NCBI RefSeq assembly: GCF_030129945.1
Contig: NZ_JARRAF010000003.1
Coordinates: forward strand, 1 to 64,000
Length of the DNA stretch: 64,000 bases
Source: Parachitinimonas caeni
GTDB lineage: Bacteria; Pseudomonadota; Gammaproteobacteria; Burkholderiales; Chitinimonadaceae
Direction: 5' to 3'
The notes beneath the pieces are model-generated. The model was given only the letters and a program-made list of their open reading frames with translations, was not told the origin of the DNA and searched no databases. Positions 34,739-43,119 of the stretch are shown here, piece by piece. Each line of letters starts with the position of its first letter. Position 1 is the first letter of the stretch. The position numbers were made by a program, and so were the translations under genes.

Positions 34739-36610
34739 ATGGCAGGTATATGGAAAACATGGCTGGTGGGTGTGCTGATCGGCATTCCCACCATAGCCGC
34801 TGCGGCGGATTACACCCACGGCGGCAGCAGCGACAATGGCAGTGCAACGATCTGGCTGAAGTCGAATGTCAACACCCGCTGGGCCGATCTGCACTACAGC
34901 ATCAATAGTGGCGCCCAGCAGAATGTGCGCATGGCGGCCAATGCCACCACTGCCCGCTATGAGTACCGTCTGACGGCCACAACCGGCAATCAGGTGAATT
35001 ACTGGTTCACCTACAACAATGGCCCCGCTGCTTACGACACACCGCGCTTTAACTATGTGGTGGGATCGACAACCACGCCACTACCGGAAGGGCCTGTGCA
35101 TACCATACCGGGCAAGGTCGAAGCCGAGGCTTGGCTGAGTATGAGTGGTGTGCAGACCGAAGACACTACGGATGGCGGCGGCAAGAATGTGGGCTGGATC
35201 GACGCTGGCGACTGGATGGATTACCGGCTCAACGTTGCTAGCGCTGGCACTTACCTGCTCGACTTCCGCGTGGCCAGCCTGGGGGGCAATGGGGCATTTC
35301 AGCTACGCAGTGCCAGCGGCGCAACGCTGGCAACAATGACCGTACCCAATACGGGCGGCTGGCAAAACTGGACCACCGTGCGCACCAGCGTTGCCCTGCC
35401 TGCCGGGCAGCAGACCCTGCGCCTTTACGCCACAGGTGCTGGCTGGAATCTGAACTGGATCAATCTGCTTGCCGCAGGTAGCAACGGCAATGAAATCCCG
35501 GTTGGCAATCAGGTCATGACCTTGCAAATCAAGAATGCTACCAGTGGGGCTTATGGCGATAACCAGGTCTATTGGTCGGTGATCGGCTATCACCCGATTA
35601 CTCGCCAGCTTTCCTGGGTGGATCGCCAGGGCAATCTGATACCCGCATCGGTTAATGACAACCAAGCCAGCAACCATCTGGTAAAGAATGGCCAGAGCTA
35701 CGCCAACTACTTTCACAAGCTGTCAGATCTGAACTGGGTTTCACTACCGCGCATCGACTCTGGCCGTATGTTTCTGAGCCTTGGCTCGCCGATGTACATC
35801 AAGATCAATACCGCCGCCGATGGGCGCACCGGTTTTGCCGGCCCGGATCTTGGCAACCCTACCGACCCCAATCAGGACGTTTACTTTGAGTGGGTGGAAT
35901 TCACCATTGACCAGTATGGTTACCACGGCAACTCCACCCGTGTTGACCAATTCGGTTTCCCCATCCGCACCCGACTGGTAGGCAAAGATGGCTACGACCG
36001 CACTCTGGGCGAAACAGCCAGCCGGGAATCCTTGCTGTCCGCTTTTGAAAGTCAGGTCCCCCCTGAATTCCAGAAGCTGGTCAAACGTCCCTATCGCATC
36101 GTTGCGCCGGGCAAAGCAGGGTTCGGACATGGTGGCCGTTACAGCAACTATTTCGACCGCTATGTCGATCAGGTCTGGGAGACCTACCGTAACCGGGATC
36201 TGGTATTCACGGCCGAAGCCGGTACCTTTCGCGGCCGGGTCATTGGCAACGACTTTGTTTTCAGCAAGGATGGCGGCCCGCAAAACCTGTACATCCGTGG
36301 CAAACCAACCACTGAAGCCATTCTGGAAGGCTCGGGCAATCTGGCCAGCGGCAATCCCCTTGAGCTTGTCGTACAAGCGCAGATCACCGCCGCCTTCAAT
36401 CGACACCTGCTGGTCAGTATCGACCCGGCCAACTGGAGCAACGCCAGCTACTACTACCAGCAAGGCCCAGCAAACTACTTTGCACGATTCTGGCACCAGT
36501 ACAGCATCGACGGGCTGGCCTATGGTTTTTGCTACGACGACGTGCGCAACCACAGCAGCCTGCTGGAGCATCCCAATCCGAAAGCGTTGGTCGTTACCGC
36601 CGGGTGGTAA
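34739..36610 (+). CDS. Secreted beta-1,3-glucanase: CBM56, CBM6 and GH64
   Basis: 623 residues from the ATG at 34739 (RBS GGAG). Signal peptide MAGIWKTWLVGVLIGIPTIA, cleaved near AAA/ADY. An N-terminal beta-1,3-glucan-binding module of CBM56 type (about 23-110: YTHGGSSDNGSATIWLKS ... WFTYNNG). A CBM6 module (about 120-250: VEAEAWLSMSGVQTE, GGGKNVGWIDAGDWMDYRL, WNLNWINL). A GH64 catalytic domain to the end (VDQFGFPIRTRL, FDRYVDQVWETY, GLAYGFCYDDVRNHSSLLEH). It should degrade laminarin-type or fungal cell-wall glucans outside the cell. Ends at a strong terminator just before the Tn7 insertion. Confidence 0.9.
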   Translation: MAGIWKTWLVGVLIGIPTIAAAADYTHGGSSDNGSATIWLKSNVNTRWADLHYSINSGAQQNVRMAANATTARYEYRLTATTGNQVNYWFTYNNGPAAYDTPRFNYVVGSTTTPLPEGPVHTIPGKVEAEAWLSMSGVQTEDTTDGGGKNVGWIDAGDWMDYRLNVASAGTYLLDFRVASLGGNGAFQLRSASGATLATMTVPNTGGWQNWTTVRTSVALPAGQQTLRLYATGAGWNLNWINLLAAGSNGNEIPVGNQVMTLQIKNATSGAYGDNQVYWSVIGYHPITRQLSWVDRQGNLIPASVNDNQASNHLVKNGQSYANYFHKLSDLNWVSLPRIDSGRMFLSLGSPMYIKINTAADGRTGFAGPDLGNPTDPNQDVYFEWVEFTIDQYGYHGNSTRVDQFGFPIRTRLVGKDGYDRTLGETASRESLLSAFESQVPPEFQKLVKRPYRIVAPGKAGFGHGGRYSNYFDRYVDQVWETYRNRDLVFTAEAGTFRGRVIGNDFVFSKDGGPQNLYIRGKPTTEAILEGSGNLASGNPLELVVQAQITAAFNRHLLVSIDPANWSNASYYYQQGPANYFARFWHQYSIDGLAYGFCYDDVRNHSSLLEHPNPKALVVTAGW

Positions 36611-36718
36611 GCCTGTCAGCGGCAGGCTCGGGTTCTGGGCCTGAGCCACCTGCGCATACCCGTTGCACACGATCTGCAAACCACGACGCACCCGGAGCCT
36701 GTTTGCGGCACATAAAAC

Positions 36719-36752
36719 AAATGCCAGTCAGTGCTTACTGACTGGCATTTTT
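36719..36752 (+). terminator. Intrinsic terminator after the GH64 gene
   Basis: Perfect 14-bp stem AAATGCCAGTCAGT (36719-36732) with its complement (36737-36750), loop GCTT, then TT. It can also act leftward because of the A-rich 5' side, which matters as glmS converges on it in the uninserted chromosome. Confidence 0.92.
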
Positions 36753-36787
36753 CTGTTCCGCGGTACTCAGACCGGGGCAGCCCACTA

Positions 36788-36792
36788 GCGTG
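36788..36792. repeat. Target-site duplication of the Tn7-type element, left copy
   Basis: GCGTG, identical to 56555-56559. A 5-bp duplication is what Tn7 transposition produces. Confidence 0.85.
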
Positions 36793-36941
36793 TGTAGGAA
36801 GTAAATAAAGTTGGTGACAAACCCACCCCCAAAAACCTCAATGGTTGGTAAGTCTCAAGGTGAAATTTAGAAAAATAGTTCGTAACCTCATTTCATTCGC
36901 ACCCAAGGTATTCCAACTTCCAACGGAAAATAGTTGGTAAC
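36793..36941. promoter_or_regulatory. Tn7 left end with TnsB-binding sites
   Basis: Three clear copies of a 16-bp motif in the same orientation: AAATAAAGTTGGTGAC (36803-36818), AAAAATAGTTCGTAAC (36871-36886) and GAAAATAGTTGGTAAC (36926-36941). A fourth weak match lies near 36838-36852 (ATGGTTGGTAAG). Widely spaced sites over about 150 bp match the known layout of the Tn7 left end. Confidence 0.85.
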
Positions 36942-37428
36942 TACGATAACCCAAGGCGGTGACTTTTTATCTCCAGCAATTCGACAGCTAAACGGCTGGA
37001 GCATATTTCGGCACCACATTGCACGCCAGCTTGTCATGCTATTTACGTATATACTGTATTCCTCCCACCAACGGTGCCTGCCGTGCCCTGCTCGCCCAAA
37101 TGCCCGGTTGGAAGGGCCGATTATGGGACTAAACCTACTGACCGGCCTCAAGCCACCGCCAATCCCTGCCCAAAAGCCGGATTGAGATCCAGCGGCGCTG
37201 GTTTACCGAAGATTCCTGTCGTGGGCAGTACCGGGCCTGACTGAGGAACAGGCATTCAGCGCCGCGTCGGTCCGTACGTCACGACCGGACCTCTGCAACC
37301 AAGCAGTGGGATGCGTTGAGCGCTGACGACATGGTACGTCACGTACCTGAGCAGTGAAACAATGAGAAAGAAGTGAGTTGTACCTCTATCTACAGTAGAT
37401 CGTGAATATTTAGGAACGTCGGGACGAT
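36942..37428. other. Tn7 left-end cargo margin without a recognised gene
   Basis: About 490 bp. No credible coding sequence. It contains an exact palindrome-like pair GGTACGTCACGTACC at 37333-37347, and the core TACGTCACG occurs again at 37275-37283 within a GTCCGTACGTCACGACCGG context. These may be remnants of a lost gene or a protein-binding site. Confidence 0.4.
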
Positions 37429-38334
37429 TCACACTATGGCAGAAGGTGGTGAACGGAAGCTGTCAATATCATATTGATTCTTAATAATAATCTGCTGTAC
37501 CTCCGGCAAGCGTGTATCGCGATTCTCTAGGCCCAAGCTACGCAGCGTATAAAAGAGTAGCGCTTGACGACACTGCAATTTGACCTCTCCGTTACGCATC
37601 CCATAGTCCATCTCGATAGCACGACGCTTTCCACTAGATAGTTCTGGATGCGGAGCGAGGACTAAGGTTAGAACCTTATTCCATTCGGTGTCTTCTGCTG
37701 GAGATTTTCCGGCCGGTTCAGCCTCATGCACTTCGAGAATCCGTCCTAATACGAAGTCACGGAATTCACAACGCAAATGACAGTACGCGCGTACATGCCA
37801 ACGAAAGCCGTCATTAGCGAGAGCGTGCGGCGAAATGATCCGAGTGCTCGGCTCAGGGCGGGACATGGACTGATAGACAATCTTGAGGCCAGTTCCCACT
37901 CTAATGGCTTTTAATATGGCGGCCAATGTTATGGCTTCAACTATCCGACCAGGGCGAGGAATACTTTCGACGGGGGGGCTCCATCCAATGAAACTCCCAC
38001 CTGAATCCAAGATTCCTGTCGCAGAACCAAGAAGCTCACTCAGGTACCGCTGAGGCTGACTCTCTGAGCTAATAGGCTGAAAGTTCTCCGTGATTCGATA
38101 CTCCCGAGAGCTTCGGTCATAAGCGAGATTCTGTGGTGCGACTTCTGTGTAGCGGGCTATGTCGAGCGATGCCTGCGGTATTGAGATACCGAAGAACTCG
38201 GTCAGGTCACCCCGGTTGATATGGCCGTCCCATTGCAGACGAAAGTCGATGAATGCAAGACGTCGGTCTTGCCCCCATCGTACATTTACCTTGGTCTGAG
38301 GCTGTTCAAGGCCGTGTCGTTTCAGATTACTCAT
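37429..38334 (-). CDS. HTH/WYL-domain transcriptional regulator (CapW/BrxR-like)
   Basis: 301 residues. N-terminal winged helix (about 20-95: FIDFRLQWDGHINRGDLTEF then FGISIPQASLDIARY). WYL domain (about 140-225) with LKIVYQSMSRPEPSTRIISP and RWHVRAYCHLRCEFRDFVLG, where the WYL signature is represented by the WHVRAYC strand. A C-terminal WCX-like extension follows. CapW and BrxR are repressors that guard phage-defence operons and bind DNA as dimers. The gene is divergent from the MBL/E2-E1-JAB operon, 130 bp away, and is very likely its regulator. Confidence 0.88.
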   Translation of the reverse strand: MSNLKRHGLEQPQTKVNVRWGQDRRLAFIDFRLQWDGHINRGDLTEFFGISIPQASLDIARYTEVAPQNLAYDRSSREYRITENFQPISSESQPQRYLSELLGSATGILDSGGSFIGWSPPVESIPRPGRIVEAITLAAILKAIRVGTGLKIVYQSMSRPEPSTRIISPHALANDGFRWHVRAYCHLRCEFRDFVLGRILEVHEAEPAGKSPAEDTEWNKVLTLVLAPHPELSSGKRRAIEMDYGMRNGEVKLQCRQALLFYTLRSLGLENRDTRLPEVQQIIIKNQYDIDSFRSPPSAIV

Positions 38335-38464
38335 CGCAGCATGATAGCATTAGAACAAAAACCATACAGGAATAAAAAATATTCGTATAATAATTACACG
38401 CACACCCATCGAAGAACCAGGGTCGTGATGCGGTCAAGGATTGACTCTGATTAGGAAGAGGAAA
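38335..38464. promoter_or_regulatory. Divergent promoter and candidate WYL-regulator operator
   Basis: TATAAT at 38386-38391 is a good -10 for the rightward operon. An imperfect inverted repeat overlaps it: ATACAGGAAT (38364-38373) and ATTCGTAT (38381-38388), where ATAC/GTAT and GAAT/ATTC match. The -35 is poor, as expected for a regulated promoter. Assignment to the WYL protein is an inference from position. Confidence 0.45.
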
Positions 38465-39601
38465 ATGGCACATCGAATCATTTTTTACCCAATTGGTAAC
38501 GGCGATACCAGTCAAGTCGTCCTTGAGAACGGTAAACGTATCCTGATGGACTACCGCCATCTGAAGAAGACCGAGGATGGCTCAGGCCCGGAGATCAATC
38601 TGAAGGCTCGCCTTAAACAGGAGCTCAAGGATGTCGGGCGCGACTACTATGACGTTGTGGCCTTCACGCATGGAGACAAAGACCACATCGAGAACAGTAC
38701 AGAGTTCTTTGAGCTCCTACATGCTGCGAAGTATCAGGGAGAGGGGCGCATCAAGATTAGGACACTCTGGGTGCCGGCTGCGATGGTTCTTGAAACGGCT
38801 ACCAATGACGAACAGTCATCAGAGTTTGTCATCTGGCGTCAGGAGGCACGGCACCGACTTAAGGAAGGCGAAGGCATTCGGGTGTTTTCCAAGCCAGAAA
38901 AGCTCAAGGACTGGCTTGAGAAAAATGGTATGACGCTGGCCTCGCGGCGCCATCTCATTACAGATGCTGGTCAGGTTGCACCGGACTTCGATATTGCTAC
39001 CGATGGTGTTGAGTTCTTCTGTCACTCGCCTTTCATCAAGCATGTTGACGAAGGGGATGACCTGCGGAACGACGCATCGCTGATTTTCAACGTACGTTTC
39101 CGCAAGAACGGAAATGATTACGACTATCTCGCAGTTGGCGACTCTACCTGGTCGGTTCTGGAAGACATCGTTGAAACGACCAGAGCTCACGGAAACATGG
39201 ATCGTCTCGCCTGGGATTTGTACAACATCCCACACCACTGCAGCTACAAGGCTTTGAGTGACGAAAAGGGCGAGTACGAGACGGAGCCTGAAGCGGGAGC
39301 CAAAGAGATTCTCCTCGCTGGCAAGGAGGGCGGCTACCTCGTCAGCTCGAGTGATCCGATTCTCGACACGAAGGAAGGTCGGGAACAGATTCAGCCACCA
39401 CATCTACAAGCGAAAAAGTGCTACCAGCGCTACCTACGGCAAGTTGACGGTGCCAAGTTCCTTGTGACGATGGAGGAGCCGAATGCCACCAGGCCGGAGC
39501 CCTTGGAATTTACCGTTGATGCTCACGGTGTGTCGCTATCACGGGCAGCAATCTCAGCCGCCAGCATCATTACATCCAGGCCGGCGCCGAGGGCAGGCTG
39601 A
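38465..39601 (+). CDS. ComEC-like metallo-beta-lactamase-fold protein with C-terminal glycine
   Basis: 378 residues from the ATG at 38465, which has AGGAAGAGG just upstream; the frame extends to a TTG at 38441. MBL-fold motifs: THGDKDHIENS (HxDxDH variant of HxHxDH, near residue 68), VGDSTWSVLED, and NIPHHCSYKAL near 257, which resembles the ComEC/Rec2 MBL group. The last approximately 30 residues look flexible and end SRPAPRAG, so the polypeptide terminates in glycine. The next gene, an E2-E1-JAB fusion, begins at the base after the stop codon, so the two are coupled. Substrate unknown; ComEC-type MBL domains can act as nucleases or phosphodiesterases. Confidence 0.8.
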   Translation: MAHRIIFYPIGNGDTSQVVLENGKRILMDYRHLKKTEDGSGPEINLKARLKQELKDVGRDYYDVVAFTHGDKDHIENSTEFFELLHAAKYQGEGRIKIRTLWVPAAMVLETATNDEQSSEFVIWRQEARHRLKEGEGIRVFSKPEKLKDWLEKNGMTLASRRHLITDAGQVAPDFDIATDGVEFFCHSPFIKHVDEGDDLRNDASLIFNVRFRKNGNDYDYLAVGDSTWSVLEDIVETTRAHGNMDRLAWDLYNIPHHCSYKALSDEKGEYETEPEAGAKEILLAGKEGGYLVSSSDPILDTKEGREQIQPPHLQAKKCYQRYLRQVDGAKFLVTMEEPNATRPEPLEFTVDAHGVSLSRAAISAASIITSRPAPRAG

Positions 39602-41917
39602 GTGGCTGCCAATTATTGCGCTCCAGGGGAGCTGCTCCCGGATACTGATCCACGCAATTTGGCACACGAAGGGGCTCGTCAGCTTCTGGCTGCATGCCAG
39701 CGGCACCACGCCTTCGAGGTGGTGGAGCTGCGTCGTTTGAATGGTGGGAAGACGGTTGACAACGATCTAGACGTCATTGACGGAATTGTCGTCGAGTGCT
39801 GCGATGGCACGATCCCGTCTCGCAACTCGGTAGGTATCAAGAACCGTGAACGCCTACTGTTACTGCATGGCTCCGGATTGCTAACACCGCATGAAGTTTG
39901 GGCATTACGATCTGACTTCCCAGCTACCCCTCATCAGAACCATGCGCTGCCAGACGAGCCCGCTTGCCTATGCTTGTATTTCGAGACCTGGAGCGCAGTG
40001 GAAAGAACTTGGACACCAGAAAGGCATTTGGAGCGGATACTTTGGTGGCTGCGTGAAACCGCGCAAGGAACCCTGCATCGAAACGATCAGCCACTTGAGC
40101 GTTTGTATTTCGTGTCGAACTACCTGGTTGTTCTCCCGGCAGATTTCCACACTCGCTCGGCAAGTTCGCATGAAATATTGCGATTGACCAAAGCAGGTGC
40201 GAGAGCAACCGGGACGGTACTTCGTGGAGAGTTCGTATCCAACGGCATAGTACGGGGCGACGACCATAATCCAGGGTTAGATGTTTTGGCAGTTCAGGTT
40301 CCGTCGGCTTTGGCCGCCGGTATCGAACGGTATCCAGGGACACTGGGTGTTCTTCAGGATCAGCTTGTAACGCGTGGTTCCGAATTTCTGTTGGGCCTAG
40401 TGGAGACCCTGAAAAAGCTTATTCCAAGCACCGGACTATCTATCCACAACCCCAATGTGCAGCACACGCTCTTGCTGTTGCGGATCCCTGTTGTCCGTGA
40501 AGTTGGCGCTGACCCAGAGCGGGTTGATGTCATAGGTTTCATCATCCATGGCGCCAATCTCGCAAGTCTGGGTATCTCATGCGACGCTGCTATAGATGGC
40601 AAAGACGGCAGGGCCTACGTCAACAACCTTCAACTCCTGGAGAGTGCAAGCGCCGTTTCAGCCGTCATGGAGGCTTGGCGCAAGCTAACTCTCGAGCCGG
40701 TTGATGTGCGGCATACCTTTATGTCGAGCGATGCACGCAGGGCTTCTGGCGTTAAGAATGATGGGGCTAAGTTCGACGGAGTGCTCGCTGGCGTGGGGGC
40801 CCTAGGAAGCTGCATGGCAGACCTGTGGTGTCGTACCGGCTGGGGGCGGTGGACATACATCGACGATGATGTAGTACACCCACATAACTTGGTGCGTCAT
40901 ATTGCTAGGGACTGGCACATCGGCTGGGCGAAAGTCGATGCAGTCACCCAGCTCTTGGAGCAGACTTGGCCAAACGCACCTAAGCCGGTTGCGATCTTCG
41001 CGAAGGCCTCGGCCCTGGGCAATGACGCGGTCAAGCAAGCCATTATGAGCGCTACCCTACTCGTCGATGCGACTACGACGTTGGAAGTGCCGCGCGATTT
41101 GTCTGATCGCGATGAAAGTCCGCGTATGGCGTCGGTCTTCTTTACCCCATCCGGTCGTGACTCTGTCCTGATGCTGGAGGATGCCGGCCGCAAAGCTCGG
41201 CTTAGCTCAATCGAAGCTCAGTATTACCGTGCCGTTTTGACCAGCGAGTGGGGTAAGTCACACTTGGACGGTCATCACGGGGCTTACTGGGTGGGTGGCG
41301 GATGCAGGGATCTTTCGGGCGTGCTGCCCTATGATTTGGTGCAGATCCATGGCGCCACGCTTGCACGACAAATTCGACTGCTGACAGCGAAGTCCGATGC
41401 CCAGATTTACGTTTGGTCTTTGAACAATGAGACAGGTGCTTTGGAAAGCACGGTTGTTTCAGTAGAGGTCCCTCAAAAGGTAATCTTGGGCGAATGGCAA
41501 GTCTTCTGGGACGAAGGCATTACTCGGAAACTCAACAATATTCGTGATGAGTTTCTGCCAAATGAAACCGGCGGGGTCATCCTGGGTTATGTGGACCAAA
41601 AACGGAAGGCCATCCACCTGGTGGATGTGCTGTTGGCTCCGTCGGATAGTAACTCGAGTCAGACTGGCTTCACTCGCGGGGCCCTCGGTGTTTCGGAGGC
41701 AATTGCAAATTCAGCGGCACTGACCGCCAACATTGTTGGCTACATCGGAGAATGGCACTCTCATCCCAAGCACTCCTGTGCGTCACCAAGCGCTGTAGAC
41801 GCTGCGCTATTGGCTTATCTGGCGGAAATACTTGCCATGGATGGAGTACCCGCATTGATGGTTATTGTTGGTGAAACAGATATTTCAATTTCTCTGGGCG
41901 AGGGGAAAATTAAGTGA
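39602..41917 (+). CDS. E2-E1-JAB triple fusion: ubiquitin-like conjugation and deconjugation protein
   Basis: 771 residues, GTG start directly after the upstream stop. N-terminal E2-like domain (about 40-180), with candidate catalytic Cys in EPACLCLYFETW near 121 and the WTPERHLERILWWLRE helix. Central E1/ThiF adenylation domain (about 385-640): nucleotide-binding GVGALGS near 397, YIDDDVVHPHNLVRHIAR, and candidate catalytic Cys in VGGGCRDLSGVLPYD near 568. C-terminal JAB/JAMM peptidase (about 650-765): Glu in NETGGVILGY and zinc motif GEWHSHPKHSCASPSAVD. In type II CBASS, Cap2 (E1-E2) and Cap3 (JAB) are separate and act on the cGAS-like enzyme; here they are fused and no such enzyme is present. 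Confidence 0.88.
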   Translation: MAANYCAPGELLPDTDPRNLAHEGARQLLAACQRHHAFEVVELRRLNGGKTVDNDLDVIDGIVVECCDGTIPSRNSVGIKNRERLLLLHGSGLLTPHEVWALRSDFPATPHQNHALPDEPACLCLYFETWSAVERTWTPERHLERILWWLRETAQGTLHRNDQPLERLYFVSNYLVVLPADFHTRSASSHEILRLTKAGARATGTVLRGEFVSNGIVRGDDHNPGLDVLAVQVPSALAAGIERYPGTLGVLQDQLVTRGSEFLLGLVETLKKLIPSTGLSIHNPNVQHTLLLLRIPVVREVGADPERVDVIGFIIHGANLASLGISCDAAIDGKDGRAYVNNLQLLESASAVSAVMEAWRKLTLEPVDVRHTFMSSDARRASGVKNDGAKFDGVLAGVGALGSCMADLWCRTGWGRWTYIDDDVVHPHNLVRHIARDWHIGWAKVDAVTQLLEQTWPNAPKPVAIFAKASALGNDAVKQAIMSATLLVDATTTLEVPRDLSDRDESPRMASVFFTPSGRDSVLMLEDAGRKARLSSIEAQYYRAVLTSEWGKSHLDGHHGAYWVGGGCRDLSGVLPYDLVQIHGATLARQIRLLTAKSDAQIYVWSLNNETGALESTVVSVEVPQKVILGEWQVFWDEGITRKLNNIRDEFLPNETGGVILGYVDQKRKAIHLVDVLLAPSDSNSSQTGFTRGALGVSEAIANSAALTANIVGYIGEWHSHPKHSCASPSAVDAALLAYLAEILAMDGVPALMVIVGETDISISLGEGKIK

Positions 41918-43089
41918 ACGAAGATGGGAAAGTGGTTTCCGGTCCTATCGGCCTGGCTCTTTCGGGTGGAGGCGTTCGTGCAGCCGCCTTTCATGCTGGA
42001 GTTCTAAGGTATTTGGCTGAGCAAAAACTTATCGAAGAGATCGTCCATGTTTCCTCTGTTTCTGGAGGAAGCCTGTTTGTTGGTTTGGTTTTTCAGTATT
42101 GCCAATACAATTGGCCAACTTCGGAAATTTATTTGGGCGAGGTCCTGCCTCATGTTCGGAAAACGTTAACCTCAAAATCGCTACAGCGTTCAGCTATTCT
42201 TCGGTTGATTTTCAATCCATTGAATTGGCGTTTCGTTCTTTCTCGTGCGAACGTGCTCGCGCAAGCCATACGAAGCTTGTGGGGAATAAAAGTATCCCTT
42301 GGCGAGATTGGAGTTACCCCTGTCTGGTCGATTAACTGCACAACAGGTGAAACTGGTCGGCGCTATCGTTTCAAGAATGGAACGATGGGTGATTATGAAC
42401 TTGGTTATGCCGGTGTTAATGACTTCGGCCTTGCTAGTGCAATGGCTATTTCTGCCGCATTCCCAGGAGGCATTGGCCCGCTGACAATTAAATCTGATAG
42501 GTTCAGTTGGATGAAACGCAAAGATTGGAGCGGCAGCTCACCCGAGCCCTATCAATCTCCATTTCATAACTTGCACCTTTACGACGGTGGGCTTTATGAC
42601 AACCTTGGGATTGAACCAATGTTTGATGTTGGGCGGCAGTTGCTGAAGAGGGATGCGACTTTAAAGGCAGATGTAGCCTATCTGCTAGTGTCCGACGGCG
42701 GAGCTCCCCTTGCTCGCCAGACTATTCCTCATCCACTAAATCCATTCCGGTTTAAGCGTATTGCAGATATTGCACTGGACCAGTGCCGGGCCTTACGACT
42801 TCGGTCATTTGTGAATTTTTTGCAAGTTTATCCGAAGGCTGGAGCGTATGTCGGTATTGGTGCAGCAGCAGAGCCGTCAATCCGGAAACACGCCAGGGGA
42901 AAAGAGGCACTCGCTGAGACACTGCTGGTCGATGAATGGTTATCCTCCGATGATGCTGAGCGGGCTGCAACCTACGACACGACGTTAAGGCGTTTGAGTA
43001 TGCCCATCTTTAATTTACTTGAACGACATGGGTATGAAACTGCCAAGTGGAATCTGAGCCTGATGTCTCAGGTAGAGCGGGCGTCGTGA
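41914..43089 (+). CDS. Patatin-like phospholipase
   Basis: 391 residues, GTG start overlapping the upstream stop (GTGA), so translation is coupled. Oxyanion-hole motif LALSGGGVRAAAFHAG near the N-terminus, nucleophile Ser in VSSVSGGSLF near residue 50 (SxSGG instead of the usual GxSxG), and the dyad Asp in LYDGGLYDNLG near 225. Patatin lipases are common effectors in CBASS (CapV) where they degrade membranes to kill the infected cell. Codon use is AT-richer than the neighbouring E2-E1-JAB gene, suggesting a separate origin. Confidence 0.88.
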   Translation: MNEDGKVVSGPIGLALSGGGVRAAAFHAGVLRYLAEQKLIEEIVHVSSVSGGSLFVGLVFQYCQYNWPTSEIYLGEVLPHVRKTLTSKSLQRSAILRLIFNPLNWRFVLSRANVLAQAIRSLWGIKVSLGEIGVTPVWSINCTTGETGRRYRFKNGTMGDYELGYAGVNDFGLASAMAISAAFPGGIGPLTIKSDRFSWMKRKDWSGSSPEPYQSPFHNLHLYDGGLYDNLGIEPMFDVGRQLLKRDATLKADVAYLLVSDGGAPLARQTIPHPLNPFRFKRIADIALDQCRALRLRSFVNFLQVYPKAGAYVGIGAAAEPSIRKHARGKEALAETLLVDEWLSSDDAERAATYDTTLRRLSMPIFNLLERHGYETAKWNLSLMSQVERAS

Positions 43090-43119
43090 GTGTGCTGTAT
43101 ATAGTTACTGGGGATTCAA

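Noticed and set aside
37054..37090. LexA-like box near ATACTGTATT in the Tn7 left margin
   Set aside because: Only half of the CTGT-N8-ACAG symmetry is present, and no gene follows.
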